A DNA stretch of 64,000 nt from Pseudomonas sp. AB6 (GCF_034314105.1 NZ_JAVIWJ010000001.1:1027501-1091500), one strand, 5' to 3'; positions 10,416 through 19,400 are shown, counted from the first letter of the stretch. Notes: generated by a model from the sequence alone, not told the origin. Numbers and translations are program-made.

Positions 10416-12794
10416 ATGAAATTCAGTGAACAATGGCTGCGCGGCTGGGTAAGCCCGCAAGTATCCCGCGACGAACTGGTCGCGCGTCTATCAATGGCCG
10501 GTCTTGAGGTCGACAGCGTTACGTTGGCCGCCGGCGAATTCACCGGCGTGGTAGTCGGCGAAGTGCTGAGCACCGAGCCGCACCCGGATGCTGACAAATT
10601 GCGCGTTTGCCAAGTCAGCAATGGCGTCGAAACCTTTCAAGTGGTGTGTGGCGCGCCGAATGTGCGCCCTGGCTTGAAAGCTCCGTTCGCCATGATTGGG
10701 GCTAAGCTGCCCGGCGACTTCAACATCAAAAAGGCCAAGCTGCGCGGCGTTGAATCCAACGGCATGCTGTGTTCCGAGTCTGAGCTGCAAGTGGGCGAAG
10801 GTAATGATGGGTTGATGGAGCTGCCTGCTGATGCGCCAGTGGGGCAGGACATTCGTGTCTATCTCCAACTGGAGGACGCGAGCATCGAAGTTGATCTGAC
10901 GCCCAACCGTGGAGATTGCCTGTCGGTGGCAGGTCTGGCACGTGAGGTGGGGGCGTTATACGCCGCTGAGGTCAAACGCCCGGTAGTGGCTGTTGTGCCT
11001 GCTGTACACGATGAAGTGCGTCCAGTCGAAGTATTGGCCACTGCGGCCTGCCCTCGTTATTTAGGGCGCGTAGTGCGTAATGTCGATTTGTCCCGGCCAA
11101 CGCCGCTGTGGATGGTCGAACGCCTTCGTCGTTCCGACGTGCGCAGCATTGATGCCGCCGTCGATATCACCAACTACGTGATGCTTGAACTCGGTCAACC
11201 GCTGCACGCATTCGACCTCGCCGAAATTAACGGTGGCATTCGTGTGCGAATGGCCGAAGAGGGCGAGAAGCTGGTTCTGCTGGATGGTCAGGAAGTCAGC
11301 TTGCGGGCAGACACACTGGTCATTGCCGACCACGACCGCGCCTTGGCCATTGCCGGCATCATGGGCGGCGAGCACAGCGGTGTCAGTGCCAAAACAAAAG
11401 ATGTCTTCCTGGAAGCTGCGTTTTTCGATCCGATCATGGTCGCTGGCAAGGCTCGTTCCTACGGGCTGCACACCGATGCTTCGCACCGCTACGAGCGTGG
11501 CGTTGACTGGCAACTGGCCCGCGAGGCAATGGAGCGCGCCACAGGCCTGTTGCTGGAAATCACTGGCGGCGAGCCAGGCCCGATCATTGAGGCGGTCAGC
11601 GAGAAAGACCTGCCATCGATAGACCCTGTTGTCCTGCGTGCCGACCGCATCACCCAGATGCTCGGTATGGAAATGGACCCGGTTGAAGTCGAGCGTTTGC
11701 TCGTCGGCCTAGGCCTTAAAGTGGCCTCCGATACCGTGGGCCAATGGCTCGTTGAAGTGCCGAGTCATCGATTCGACATCAGCCTGGAAGTCGACCTGAT
11801 TGAAGAGTTGGCCCGCTTATATGGTTACAACCGTCTGCCGGTTCGGTACCCGCAAGCGCGTTTGGCACCGCAAGCCAAAGCTGAAGCGCAAGCTGATCTG
11901 CCGCTTCTGCGTCGTTTGTTGGTGGCACGCGGTTATCAAGAAGCGATTACATACAGTTTTATCGATCCCAAGTGGTTCGAACTGTTTAACCCCGGCGTCG
12001 AGCCGCTATTGCTGGCCAACCCGATCTCGGTCGACATGGCTGCCATGCGTTCTTCGTTATGGCCAGGTCTGATCAAGGCGTTGCAACACAACCTCAATCG
12101 TCAGCAAGACCGCGTGCGCATGTTCGAAAGCGGTCTGCGATTTGTCGGCCAATTAGATAGTTTGAAGCAAGAACCTATGCTCGCTGGCGTCATCTGCGGC
12201 AGCCGTCTACCTGAAGGCTGGGCTCAAGGTCGGGACACCGTTGATTTCTTCGACGTCAAAGCGGATGTTGAAGCAGTGCTTGGCTTTGCCGGTGCCCTTG
12301 ACGCGTTTACTTTCACATCAGGTCAGCACCCTGCGCTGCATCCTGGTCAGACCGCTAGAGTCGAACGTGATGGCCGCGAAGTCGGGTTTATCGGCGCTTT
12401 ACACCCTGAGCTGACAAAAACCTTGGGTCTTGATCGTCCCGTGTTCGTCTTTGAATTGCTCCTGGCCGAAGTCGCCTTGGGTCGCTTGCCGAAATTCCAA
12501 GAGCTTTCACGCTTCCCGGAAGTTCGTCGCGATCTCGCCCTCGTTGCTGATAGCGACGTCGCAGCGAGTGCAGTATTGGATGTAATCCGTGAAAATGCAG
12601 GCGAATGGCTTACAGACCTCAGGCTATTTGACGTGTATCAAGGTAAAGGTGTTGATCCACATAGAAAAAGTCTTGCTGTCGGCTTGACCTGGCAGCATCC
12701 ATCACGCACTCTTAATGACGATGAGGTAAATGCGACGACGCATAATATCCTCACCTCTCTCGAGGAAAGGTTAAACGCCACGTTAAGGAAGTAG
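10416..12794 (+). CDS. pheT: Phenylalanyl-tRNA synthetase beta subunit
   Basis: A 792-residue subunit with an N-terminal tRNA-binding OB fold (about residues 40-150), B3/B4 editing domain, B5 domain near residues 400-475, and a C-terminal ferredoxin-fold anticodon-binding domain (FPEVRRDLALV onward). A good Shine-Dalgarno (CAGGAGAGCAGG) precedes the ATG. ihfA starts four bases after the stop. Confidence 0.97.
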   Translation: MKFSEQWLRGWVSPQVSRDELVARLSMAGLEVDSVTLAAGEFTGVVVGEVLSTEPHPDADKLRVCQVSNGVETFQVVCGAPNVRPGLKAPFAMIGAKLPGDFNIKKAKLRGVESNGMLCSESELQVGEGNDGLMELPADAPVGQDIRVYLQLEDASIEVDLTPNRGDCLSVAGLAREVGALYAAEVKRPVVAVVPAVHDEVRPVEVLATAACPRYLGRVVRNVDLSRPTPLWMVERLRRSDVRSIDAAVDITNYVMLELGQPLHAFDLAEINGGIRVRMAEEGEKLVLLDGQEVSLRADTLVIADHDRALAIAGIMGGEHSGVSAKTKDVFLEAAFFDPIMVAGKARSYGLHTDASHRYERGVDWQLAREAMERATGLLLEITGGEPGPIIEAVSEKDLPSIDPVVLRADRITQMLGMEMDPVEVERLLVGLGLKVASDTVGQWLVEVPSHRFDISLEVDLIEELARLYGYNRLPVRYPQARLAPQAKAEAQADLPLLRRLLVARGYQEAITYSFIDPKWFELFNPGVEPLLLANPISVDMAAMRSSLWPGLIKALQHNLNRQQDRVRMFESGLRFVGQLDSLKQEPMLAGVICGSRLPEGWAQGRDTVDFFDVKADVEAVLGFAGALDAFTFTSGQHPALHPGQTARVERDGREVGFIGALHPELTKTLGLDRPVFVFELLLAEVALGRLPKFQELSRFPEVRRDLALVADSDVAASAVLDVIRENAGEWLTDLRLFDVYQGKGVDPHRKSLAVGLTWQHPSRTLNDDEVNATTHNILTSLEERLNATLRK

Positions 12795-12797
12795 CGT

Positions 12798-13100
12798 ATG
12801 GGGGCTCTGACTAAAGCTGAGATGGCCGAACGCTTGTATGAAGAGCTAGGCCTGAACAAACGGGAAGCCAAGGAACTGGTTGAGCTTTTCTTTGAGGAAA
12901 TCAGGCACGCATTGGAAGATAACGAACAGGTCAAATTGTCCGGTTTTGGCAACTTTGATCTGCGCGATAAACGCCAGCGGCCTGGTCGAAATCCAAAGAC
13001 GGGAGAAGAAATCCCGATTACGGCTCGCCGTGTGGTCACCTTTCGTCCAGGGCAGAAGTTGAAGGCCCGAGTTGAGGCTTATGCTGGAACCAAGTCATAA
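12798..13100 (+). CDS. ihfA: Integration host factor alpha subunit
   Basis: A 100-residue HU/IHF family DNA-bending protein. The DNA-contacting beta arm includes [14 protein letters not shown] with the intercalating proline. IHF (with IhfB) bends DNA for transcription, replication and site-specific recombination, and would serve the integrase of the adjacent prophage. The gene overlaps the next start by 20 bases. Confidence 0.97.
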   Translation: MGALTKAEMAERLYEELGLNKREAKELVELFFEEIRHALEDNEQVKLSGFGNFDLRDKRQRPGRNPKTGEEIPITARRVVTFRPGQKLKARVEAYAGTKS

Positions 13101-13437
13101 CGACGAGCTACCGCCCATTCCAGGCAAACGCTACTTCACTATTGGTGAAGTCAGCGAGCTCTGTGCGGTAAAACCGCATGTGTTGCGTTATTGGGAGCAG
13201 GAGTTTCCTCAACTCAACCCGGTCAAGCGTCGCGGAAATCGCCGGTATTATCAGCGCCAAGACGTACTGATGATCCGGCAGATCCGCGCCTTGCTTTACG
13301 ACCAAGGCTTCACCATTGGCGGTGCGCGCTTGCGCATGTCCAGCAATGAAGCCAAGGACGACACGACCCAGTACAAACAAATGATCCGTCAGATGATTTC
13401 CGAACTGGAAGATGTATTGGGCGTTCTTCGCAAGTGA
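13081..13437 (+). CDS. MerR-family transcriptional regulator downstream of ihfA
   Basis: A 118-residue regulator with a MerR-type winged helix: [20 protein letters not shown] at about residues 19-38, followed by [15 protein letters not shown]. There is no obvious effector domain, only a short C-terminal helix. ATG 13081 (GAGG four bases upstream, inside ihfA) gives the form conserved next to ihfA in gammaproteobacteria; the function is unknown. Confidence 0.88.
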   Translation: MLEPSHNDELPPIPGKRYFTIGEVSELCAVKPHVLRYWEQEFPQLNPVKRRGNRRYYQRQDVLMIRQIRALLYDQGFTIGGARLRMSSNEAKDDTTQYKQMIRQMISELEDVLGVLRK

Positions 13438-13453
13438 TTGGCGGTTGCATGCT

Positions 13454-13481
13454 TTATTAATTCAAAGACTTGGGCTATATT
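13454..13481 (+). promoter_or_regulatory. Possible promoter of tRNA-Pro
   Basis: A -10-like TATATT (13476-13481) lies 16 bases after a weak -35-like TTATTA. A seven-bp inverted repeat TTTCGCA/TGCGAAA follows at 13492-13507. The -35 is poor, so this is tentative. Confidence 0.3.
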
Positions 13482-13524
13482 CCTGATCCTCTTTCGCAGA
13501 TGCGAAAACAGATTCACGCCTAGT

Positions 13525-13601
13525 CGGGGCGTAGCGCAGTCCGGTAGCGCACTAGCATGGGGTGCTAGGGGTCGAGTGTTCGAATCACTCCGTCCCGACC
13601 A
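13525..13601 (+). tRNA. tRNA-Pro(GGG), prophage integration site
   Basis: A 77-nt cloverleaf with encoded CCA. The acceptor stem CGGGGCG/CGTCCCG (one G-U pair), anticodon stem CTAGC/GCTAG with loop ATGGGGT give anticodon GGG, and the T-loop is TTCGAAT. It reads codon CCC. The 3' part from the anticodon stem onward belongs to the att core, so the right portion of the gene is now phage-derived while remaining intact in sequence. Confidence 0.96.
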
Positions 13602-13611
13602 TATAATTCAA
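13554..13611 (+). repeat. attL core (58-bp direct repeat with attR)
   Basis: The 58 bases from inside the tRNA-Pro anticodon stem to ten bases after the tRNA 3' end are identical to 61247-61304. The flanks diverge at once (T versus C on the left, T versus G on the right), which defines the recombined core. Confidence 0.96.
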
Positions 13612-13617
13612 TAACTT

Positions 13618-13647
13618 AGCCCAATGTTCACAGCATTGGGCTTTTTC
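13618..13647 (+). terminator. Phage-borne terminator downstream of tRNA-Pro
   Basis: A nine-bp stem AGCCCAATG/CATTGGGCT, loop TTCACAG, followed by TTTTTC. It lies just inside the prophage and takes the place of the native tRNA terminator, now at 61305-61338. Confidence 0.85.
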
Positions 13648-13680
13648 ATTTGCGTGAGTATTGCGTGACTCGTCGGTTTT

Positions 13681-14880
13681 TCATGCCTTCCTCCTTTGCA
13701 AAATCGTCAGTACCGGCCCGCGAGAGTCGGTGGTTGAAACTTTGTTAGCGGCCTCTACCAGTTGCCAGATTTCGGCGCCTGAGTAATGGCTGGTGACGCT
13801 TCCGTTCTTGTGGCCCAATAGCGACTTGCGGTCCTCTTGGTTTACACCTGCAGCTTTTAGGCGGCGACCATATGTGTGCTTTAGGTCGTGGATTCGGACT
13901 GAAAGATAACCGGGGTGTGCAGGGCGAAGGTATTTCTCTTGCCAGAGCTTCGCTGCTCGCACCCTGGCCTTTCTCCATGCGGAATTATTCATCCGCAGCA
14001 TGCAGGCTTCTTTCTTGTCCTTCCCGGGAATGCCATACGGGAAAACATACACCTTCCCAATTCCTCGCTGCGCTTCGATGATTGATTTCGCTACGTCATT
14101 CAAAATGACCAGCCGATCATCGCCATTCTTTACACCAGACCGTTCGTGTCTCCCGCCAAAATCCTCCGGTATCAGGAAAACGCTGGCACCTACCTCTGGC
14201 ACCAAAATCTCCCAATCCCAGCGCAGCCGACAAACCTCTTGCTCCCGACAACCTGTATTCACCTTGAACAAGGTCATTGTCTTCAAGTGATCGGGAAGCT
14301 GAGAGATCAGGATCGTTTGCTCTTCCCATGACATCGGGTAGGGCTTGCGCGAGCTCTTCTTTTCTTCCAGCTTCGTCAGCATCGGCACCGAATCAAGCCA
14401 AGGACGCCGTTCGTCATCCCGCCATTTTCGCGCGCACAGGGACAAAACTCTGATGACGCGCTCGATAGTTATGTTGATAGTCCGGTTCGCCTGCCCCGGC
14501 TTTACCTTGCCGTCCTTCGTTATGCTCGGCGCCTTCTTGTCCTTGATGTACTGTTCAAGCGCCTGATCATCAATGTGGGTAATTGGCACGTCACCTATAT
14601 AAGGGTGAAGCCCTTTCAGGTGATGCGCCGTCAGCTTGATCGAAGGCTGATCCTTGAACTCGATCAGATATTTGGCTGCAGCGTCCTGCCACAGGCGCAA
14701 TTTTCGAACGCCGTACACCTTCTCCTGCCTGATCTCGTTAAGCCGGTGAATCAGGTAAGTTTCTGCTTCTTGCCGGTCACCAGTTCCAGTGCTCTCGTAA
14801 AGTCGCTCCCCGTCGATTTTCTTGTCAATGTGCCAGAGGCCTTTCCTTTGGGAGAGACCGGTAATTGATTTTCGCGCCAT
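13681..14880 (-). CDS. Tyrosine-recombinase integrase
   Basis: A 399-residue phage integrase that catalyses attP x attB recombination at tRNA-Pro. The catalytic C-terminal domain has Arg212 (NTGCREQEVCRL), His331 in HDLKHTYG, His357 (LLGHKNG) and the nucleophile Tyr366. Box II carries Lys334 where most family members have Arg (HxxR); this variant also occurs in some Pseudomonas and Burkholderia phage integrases, so the enzyme is probably active. It is the last gene of the leftward operon, next to attL. Confidence 0.95.
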   Translation of the reverse strand: MARKSITGLSQRKGLWHIDKKIDGERLYESTGTGDRQEAETYLIHRLNEIRQEKVYGVRKLRLWQDAAAKYLIEFKDQPSIKLTAHHLKGLHPYIGDVPITHIDDQALEQYIKDKKAPSITKDGKVKPGQANRTINITIERVIRVLSLCARKWRDDERRPWLDSVPMLTKLEEKKSSRKPYPMSWEEQTILISQLPDHLKTMTLFKVNTGCREQEVCRLRWDWEILVPEVGASVFLIPEDFGGRHERSGVKNGDDRLVILNDVAKSIIEAQRGIGKVYVFPYGIPGKDKKEACMLRMNNSAWRKARVRAAKLWQEKYLRPAHPGYLSVRIHDLKHTYGRRLKAAGVNQEDRKSLLGHKNGSVTSHYSGAEIWQLVEAANKVSTTDSRGPVLTILQRRKA

Positions 14881-15137
14881 GGTGTTGCTCCTTTTAGGCG
14901 CTCGCTGCGGGGCAATTGTTGCTCCGTTGCGCCAGTTTTATCAATTGCCATTGCCAAGACGTACGCGGTTGCCCAGTCATCTAGCTGCTGACGATCAAAG
15001 CCAACACCGCGCTCGCCGATGGGGAATTCGTTTACAAAGGGGCGAACGGTCTTGTTGAATTCATCTCGGCACATGCCTAAATAGGCGTGCGCATCACCGG
15101 CCCGGATAAAGCGCGGCTGAAACTGCAGAGAGCCCAT
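14751..15137 (-). CDS. Probable excisionase / DNA-binding protein
   Basis: A 128-residue protein whose N-terminal half (RFIRAGDAHAYLGM onward, residues 9-60) resembles a small winged-helix, MerR/AlpA-like domain as found in recombination directionality factors. It lies immediately upstream of the integrase and overlaps it by 130 bases, an arrangement typical for xis/int pairs. ATG 15137 with GAGG seven bases upstream is chosen over 15203. The role is inferred from location and size. Confidence 0.6.
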   Translation of the reverse strand: MGSLQFQPRFIRAGDAHAYLGMCRDEFNKTVRPFVNEFPIGERGVGFDRQQLDDWATAYVLAMAIDKTGATEQQLPRSERLKGATPWRENQLPVSPKGKASGTLTRKSTGSDFTRALELVTGKKQKLT

Positions 15138-15181
15138 TGGCTGCCTCGCTGATGGCTTATCCGCCCTATGGCGGCAGAAGG

Positions 15182-15562
15182 TTAGGATTTGGCTGGAAAC
15201 CATTCGGTCTCATATTCGAACTGGGTAACGCGCTCAACTTCCAGGCTTGGAAGGCGTCGGCGGAACGTCTCTGTTCCGTATGGCTTCTTCACGTAATCGG
15301 CGGCTTCCTCCATGAACGACTCTTTGTAGATGCGGAGAAGGTGGTCGGCAGCCTTCTCGTATTGATCCTCTTGGTAATTACCTTGGGCCAATCCACCACT
15401 GCACACACGCCAAATGACACGCTGTGGCAGCGCCTCGGCAGCCTTTATTTTCTCGGACATAAGATCTCGGGCGAACCTAATCTGATCCAAGGTCAGCGTT
15501 GCAACCCAATCTGTCGTGCCGATACTCATAGCGTGACCGTGTACACACTTTATTTCAGGCAT
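15182..15562 (-). CDS. Hypothetical phage protein
   Basis: A 126-residue soluble protein. The first part has a Cys/His-rich start (IKCVHGHAM) and the middle is helical and charged. It has a good ribosome site (GGAG eight bases upstream). No family recognised; part of the leftward early operon. Confidence 0.65.
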   Translation of the reverse strand: MPEIKCVHGHAMSIGTTDWVATLTLDQIRFARDLMSEKIKAAEALPQRVIWRVCSGGLAQGNYQEDQYEKAADHLLRIYKESFMEEAADYVKKPYGTETFRRRLPSLEVERVTQFEYETEWFPAKS

Positions 15563-15641
15563 AGCGAATCTCCGGCCCGCTACTCAGCAGGCATTCAAAG
15601 GTTAATGACTTGTATGCAAGCGTTCGACTCGGGTTCGGATG

Positions 15642-16277
15642 CTATGTATTTTTCGCTTGCTCATGCGGCCTCCTACTTTTTCCAGAGGAGCTTTTATCCA
15701 GCACAGGAAAATCAATGTCGTAATCCGCGATTAGTCGTAACATGAGCTCGCCCCCAATACCCATTTGACGCGCCGCCTGTCTGCGACTTACCCCCAGGTT
15801 ACGCATTGCCTTGATGCGCTCGACGTTGCGAGCATCGACGGCCGGGTCTATTCGGCAAAGGGTCACATTTTTGTGCCCGTTGTTGGGCGCCGGTCTAAAT
15901 GCGAAGCCATGCTCGATACCTGCCCTTCCGACAGTCGACACGCTGGTTCCGACCGACTTGGCTGCTTCGGTCTGCGTCATCGTTCGAGACATTATGCGAA
16001 GCTTTTCGACAAGCAAGGCTTTGGCATCGGAAGCCGCCTTACTTTTCCAGAAGGTCTTACCGGCAGGTAGCGCGGGCGCCTTCGGGATTGGCAGCGCCCG
16101 CTCAATACCCTTGCCAGGCGGAGCGAAGCTGCCGTATGTGACAGGCTTCGGCACATACCCGAATGCCTGCGCCTGTTGAATCTGGCCGCCACGGCTCAAG
16201 AACTCGTTTACGGCAGAGGCAAGGCGGGCCGACTCGATACTGTTTTGCCGGACCATGCTGAGTACGTTGCTGATCAT
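15642..16277 (-). CDS. Phage protein with two helix-turn-helix-like segments
   Basis: A 211-residue protein. A first HTH-like segment is near residues 98-120 (MTQTEAAKSVGTSVSTVGR) and a second near 152-178 (VSRRQAARQMGIGGELML). The N-terminal part is Pro/Ala rich. It may bind DNA as an early regulator. The start has GAGG upstream. Function unknown. Confidence 0.6.
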   Translation of the reverse strand: MISNVLSMVRQNSIESARLASAVNEFLSRGGQIQQAQAFGYVPKPVTYGSFAPPGKGIERALPIPKAPALPAGKTFWKSKAASDAKALLVEKLRIMSRTMTQTEAAKSVGTSVSTVGRAGIEHGFAFRPAPNNGHKNVTLCRIDPAVDARNVERIKAMRNLGVSRRQAARQMGIGGELMLRLIADYDIDFPVLDKSSSGKSRRPHEQAKNT

Positions 16278-16282
16278 GCTGG

Positions 16283-16951
16283 CTACCTCGGCAGAGTTTT
16301 GTAAGTTTCTTCGACCAGCTCCAGGAACAGGCCGCGCCGATCTTCAAGGCGCAGCAGTTCTTCTCTGAAGTCGTCGCGATCTTGTCGATAGGTGATCAAC
16401 TGCCCGGATTCGGGGAAGTCAGAGCAATAACTTGTGAAGTCCACCCAGTCGCGACCAGTGCAGTCGAGGTGACCGACAAGTTGCCAGCGGTACGAAGGGT
16501 CGAATGAGCCCCGGCGTAGCGTGTCGTAATGTACTGCGGCAATTACCGACTTGATTTCAAGTACGCCGTCATGACCTACAAGTCCGTCCGGGGAGTCGCC
16601 ATATTCACCAAGATCGAAGAATCCGCCGTTCGTTACATCAACGAATCGCTCTTCCTCGTACATCATCCGAGCGATGGGCTCTTGTTCGTGCCCGCGCTCC
16701 ATTTCAGCGTTCTTGAATCCGAATTCAGCCTTTCGACCGGTGATCCGCTCAAGGGCAATCTGGAGTGCGTAACGCTTGGCTGGGTCGCCAAATGGCTTGC
16801 CATCGTTCGCCATGAAGCATGCGAAGTTCGACGCAGTGGCCTTGCCGGTGCGGAGCGCAGTCCATGCATCGGTATTCTGCGGAACGTCATGCCAGATGCG
16901 TGAGACTTTGTCGACTGGGGCAGGCTTTGGCTTAAGAAGCGACACGTTCAT
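16283..16951 (-). CDS. YqaJ/lambda-exonuclease-like recombination nuclease
   Basis: A 222-residue PD-(D/E)xK nuclease of the YqaJ viral recombinase family. Active-site elements are a glutamate region ERGHEQEPIA (residues 85-94), Asp122 in SPDGL and the Glu132-x-Lys134 pair in LEIKSV. Such 5'-3' exonucleases produce 3' tails for phage single-strand annealing. The start overlaps the 3' end of the preceding gene (16932-17453) by 20 bases and has a GAGGAG site. Confidence 0.85.
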   Translation of the reverse strand: MNVSLLKPKPAPVDKVSRIWHDVPQNTDAWTALRTGKATASNFACFMANDGKPFGDPAKRYALQIALERITGRKAEFGFKNAEMERGHEQEPIARMMYEEERFVDVTNGGFFDLGEYGDSPDGLVGHDGVLEIKSVIAAVHYDTLRRGSFDPSYRWQLVGHLDCTGRDWVDFTSYCSDFPESGQLITYRQDRDDFREELLRLEDRRGLFLELVEETYKTLPR

Positions 16952-17453
16952 TTGCGCACTCCTCGATCAATTGTCGCTGATGTTCGTCGGTGATCGACAC
17001 GCGGGACAGGACAGCATCAAGGTTGCCGTCGCGCAGATAGGCAGCCTTGGCGTTATTCCAGCCCTTCTCCTTATCTGGCGTTACCCATGCGATGACAGGG
17101 GCTTTAGGGCTGATGCGCAGGCCCTCCATGACTTCGCGACCGAACTTCACATTCGAATCCACGTAGACGATGATTGCCAAGTTTTTCCAGTCCTCAATGA
17201 ACGGTGAGCCAGATAGGACTTTCATCGTCTTGCTGTTGGTCACGTTGAGGATCATCGGCTTGAGTTTTTCACCCGGTCGAATCTCACGCTCAACGAAGTA
17301 GGCGGTGTTGAAGAGGTCTTTGGTCTTCTTCGTCTTGTCCAGTTCAAGCTTGACGTGCGATACCGTAAAGGTCATTTGCCCAACGATGTCCGCACTGCTT
17401 AGGTAGGGGCTGTTGAACGCTTTCTTGAAGTGGGTTTTGGTTTCAGTGGTCAT
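16932..17453 (-). CDS. Partner protein of the YqaJ exonuclease, possible ssDNA-binding role
   Basis: A 173-residue protein with many beta-strand-like stretches and lysines (KLELDKTKKTKDLFNTAYF, KLKPMILNVTNSKTM), no membrane segment. It is directly upstream of and overlapping the exonuclease, where phages place annealing or ssDNA-binding proteins. I do not recognise RecT, Erf or classical SSB signatures, so its role is inferred from context only. Confidence 0.6.
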   Translation of the reverse strand: MTTETKTHFKKAFNSPYLSSADIVGQMTFTVSHVKLELDKTKKTKDLFNTAYFVEREIRPGEKLKPMILNVTNSKTMKVLSGSPFIEDWKNLAIIVYVDSNVKFGREVMEGLRISPKAPVIAWVTPDKEKGWNNAKAAYLRDGNLDAVLSRVSITDEHQRQLIEECANERVAS

Positions 17454-17767
17454 GCCTCACCTCTAGCCCTGCTCAGGGCTGTGCGTACTTGCTCGATCCA
17501 GGCATCGCCATCTGTGGCGTCCGAACAGAATCCGGGGAATGCCTCAAGAGCTGCAAGAAGCTCCGGTGCGGAGGTTATTAACCGTGCATCCGCTTGATCT
17601 TCCGCATCATCTTCCGGATGAAAGCGGTAGTCCGGAATTTCGCAGATGACCTTATTATTTCGGTTGCAGAAAATCTCACAACCCTTACGAAGCTCCAGCG
17701 TTATTGGATGGCGAGTTTCGTACTCGCTCAGAATCCATGGGCCAGGCCTGTTCTTTTGTTCGGACAT
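17450..17767 (-). CDS. PGPW/APELL-motif phage protein, copy 1
   Basis: A 105-residue protein with PGPW near the N-terminus (residues 9-12), an acidic middle and ARLITSAPELLAALE at about 62-76. Two other prophage genes (20152-20424 and 31734-32189) share this architecture. The family is common in tailed phages, and I know of no assigned function. The stop overlaps the next start (ATGA). Confidence 0.65.
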   Translation of the reverse strand: MSEQKNRPGPWILSEYETRHPITLELRKGCEIFCNRNNKVICEIPDYRFHPEDDAEDQADARLITSAPELLAALEAFPGFCSDATDGDAWIEQVRTALSRARGEA

Positions 17768-17809
17768 GACAATTCCTTCTGCGCGAATTCCGCAGCCTAA
17801 ATAATTGAT

Positions 17810-17917
17810 TTACGGTTGGTTAAAAATGACTGCCAGAGAGCCAGCGGCGTAGATGCTGGCGACTATTGCGAAGATGATCCAGAAGAGCGTGCGGTGTAGG
17901 CGCTGGCGGGTGGTCAT
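17810..17917 (-). CDS. 35-residue membrane micro-protein
   Basis: A very short gene: basic N-terminus (MTTRQRLHRT) followed by one hydrophobic segment (FWIIFAIVASIYAAGSLAVI). Its ATG overlaps the stop of the upstream gene (ATGA at 17914-17917), which supports real, coupled translation. Function unknown. Confidence 0.55.
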   Translation of the reverse strand: MTTRQRLHRTLFWIIFAIVASIYAAGSLAVIFNQP

Positions 17918-18219
17918 GCTGACAACTCATGAGCTCTTTGCTGTTCTGGCGCAAAATCACCACGAAGCGGCATTAGCTTCCATTCGCAAATTGGACCGCG
18001 ATCCACGTAGCCGGCATAGCGAGTTTCCAAAGGCTGTCCATCTGCTTCGATAACCCATACTTGCCCGCCTTTGAAGTTGCGGTAGGTCACGCCGTCCCAG
18101 TCATACAAATCTGGGCACCCAAGGCTTTCAATGAGTCTCACGACGCGGCCAACATTAGAGTCTCTAGCCTTTCGATCTACGATGAGCGCCAAGTCTCCCG
18201 CCTTAAATGTTTCGCTCAT
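17914..18219 (-). CDS. Hypothetical phage protein with KOW/SH3-like start
   Basis: A 101-residue protein. Residues 6-30 (KAGDLALIVDRKARDSNVGR) look like the strand-turn-strand of a small SH3/KOW-type barrel. Both ends overlap neighbours by four bases (ATGA). No family assignment. Confidence 0.6.
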   Translation of the reverse strand: MSETFKAGDLALIVDRKARDSNVGRVVRLIESLGCPDLYDWDGVTYRNFKGGQVWVIEADGQPLETRYAGYVDRGPICEWKLMPLRGDFAPEQQRAHELSA

Positions 18220-18350
18220 GACACCCTCGCAATCAGCATGCCGCGCCGCTCGGTGATGCGAATCCTGCCGGGCAATTTAGAGACGTAAAAAAAGCCCTGG
18301 AAATTCAGGGCTTCAACAAGTGCGGCGCGGTTCCTTGCGATGATCGTCAT
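18216..18350 (-). CDS. 44-residue hypothetical phage protein
   Basis: Starts MTIIARNRAALVEALNF. ATG 18350 overlaps the stop of the upstream gene by four bases, which decides this start over one at 18398. Small basic protein; function unknown. Confidence 0.5.
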   Translation of the reverse strand: MTIIARNRAALVEALNFQGFFYVSKLPGRIRITERRGMLIARVS

Positions 18351-18550
18351 ACATGTGCTCCCGACCGAAAAGCGCTTATCCGGCGCACTCGTTCGCAATA
18401 GTGTTTGAATTCGTCTGCGGTAATCACGAAGACGGACAGGTAAGCGATGGCCAGCGTTTCAGCGACGGTGCAATCCGGCCGAACCTGCCCGGTCGCGATG
18501 TTCTGAATAGCTGCCTCGATGGCGTCTACTGCGGTTTCGTGAGGATTCAC
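18347..18550 (-). CDS. 67-residue hypothetical phage protein
   Basis: A helical protein (DAIEAAIQNIATG, VAETLAIAYLSVFVI) with four-base overlaps at both ends, in the leftward early operon. No motif recognised. Confidence 0.5.
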   Translation of the reverse strand: MNPHETAVDAIEAAIQNIATGQVRPDCTVAETLAIAYLSVFVITADEFKHYCERVRRISAFRSGAHV

Positions 18551-18966
18551 AGCTCACCATCCTCCATCTGAGCCGTCAGACCGTCTTTTGCTAGCGGCTT
18601 TAGCAGGGTCTCGGCGATCTGCCCGCGCATTCCATGTGGATGATCGCTGTATCCGATCAGCTCTTCTGCCTGGGATCGCGTCTTGCTGCCGCTGATACCG
18701 CCCAGAATCAGATAGCCCAGCGCCGAGGTGGTTATCTTGCAGTCCGCAAGGCGTGCGTTTACGTGCTCATCCACAGCTAGCGCGAACTGGGCGTAAGTAA
18801 CGCCTTGCTCGGAATGCATGTCCCGCTTGAACAGAATGTCATTGCCTAGAATCAGGCTGTCCACAGCCTCAGCCACCCATTCGCTTATGGTTCTATCGCT
18901 CCAACTATCATCTGGCGGCAGCATGTTGTCGTGCCGCGATTGCGCTCGTTGCATTGTTGTTTGCAT
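18547..18966 (-). CDS. Hypothetical phage protein
   Basis: A 139-residue acidic protein. ATG 18966 is preceded by GGAGG at ideal distance. The C-terminal part (SDHPHGMRGQIAETLLKPLA) is predicted helical. No family recognised. Confidence 0.55.
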   Translation of the reverse strand: MQTTMQRAQSRHDNMLPPDDSWSDRTISEWVAEAVDSLILGNDILFKRDMHSEQGVTYAQFALAVDEHVNARLADCKITTSALGYLILGGISGSKTRSQAEELIGYSDHPHGMRGQIAETLLKPLAKDGLTAQMEDGEL

Positions 18967-18998
18967 GACTGCCTCCATAGGCGGTTATTCGGTTGGTG

Positions 18999-19400
18999 TC
19001 AGCGGCGATACGAGTCGAGCAACTGCTGGTGAAGCGACTTGACCTCGCTCTCAAGCTGCCTAACGCGAGCTCCGACGATTTCCTCGCACATCAAATCGCA
19101 GAGAGGCTTGACCATTCCTTCATAGCTGTTCAAGTGGATGTAATGCTCACGCCCGTAGCTATCGCCGACCTTGACCATTGTTTCGCTTAGTCGCTCAAGC
19201 TTCCCGGAGATAAGGTTTCGAACGACGCCATCAACACGACTGCCGATGTTTGATTCGGTGTCGGTCTCTACATGCGGTAAATACTCGCAATACAGATCGC
19301 CCATAACGCCATCGATGACGGCCTTGGCTTGATCCTTGAGCTTGGTCATAGCTGCCAGCAGCAACTCTTCGCGATGTTCTTCAGGTGTCTTGATTTCCAT
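18999..19400 (-). CDS. Helical hypothetical phage protein
   Basis: A 133-residue, mainly helical protein (EHREELLLAAMTKLKDQAKA at the start, RVRQLESEVKSLHQQLLDS coiled coil at the end). It weakly resembles the 21464-22039 product in layout (helices, a tyrosine-containing middle, long C-terminal helix). ATG 19400 has GGAGAGAG upstream. Confidence 0.55.
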   Translation of the reverse strand: MEIKTPEEHREELLLAAMTKLKDQAKAVIDGVMGDLYCEYLPHVETDTESNIGSRVDGVVRNLISGKLERLSETMVKVGDSYGREHYIHLNSYEGMVKPLCDLMCEEIVGARVRQLESEVKSLHQQLLDSYRR

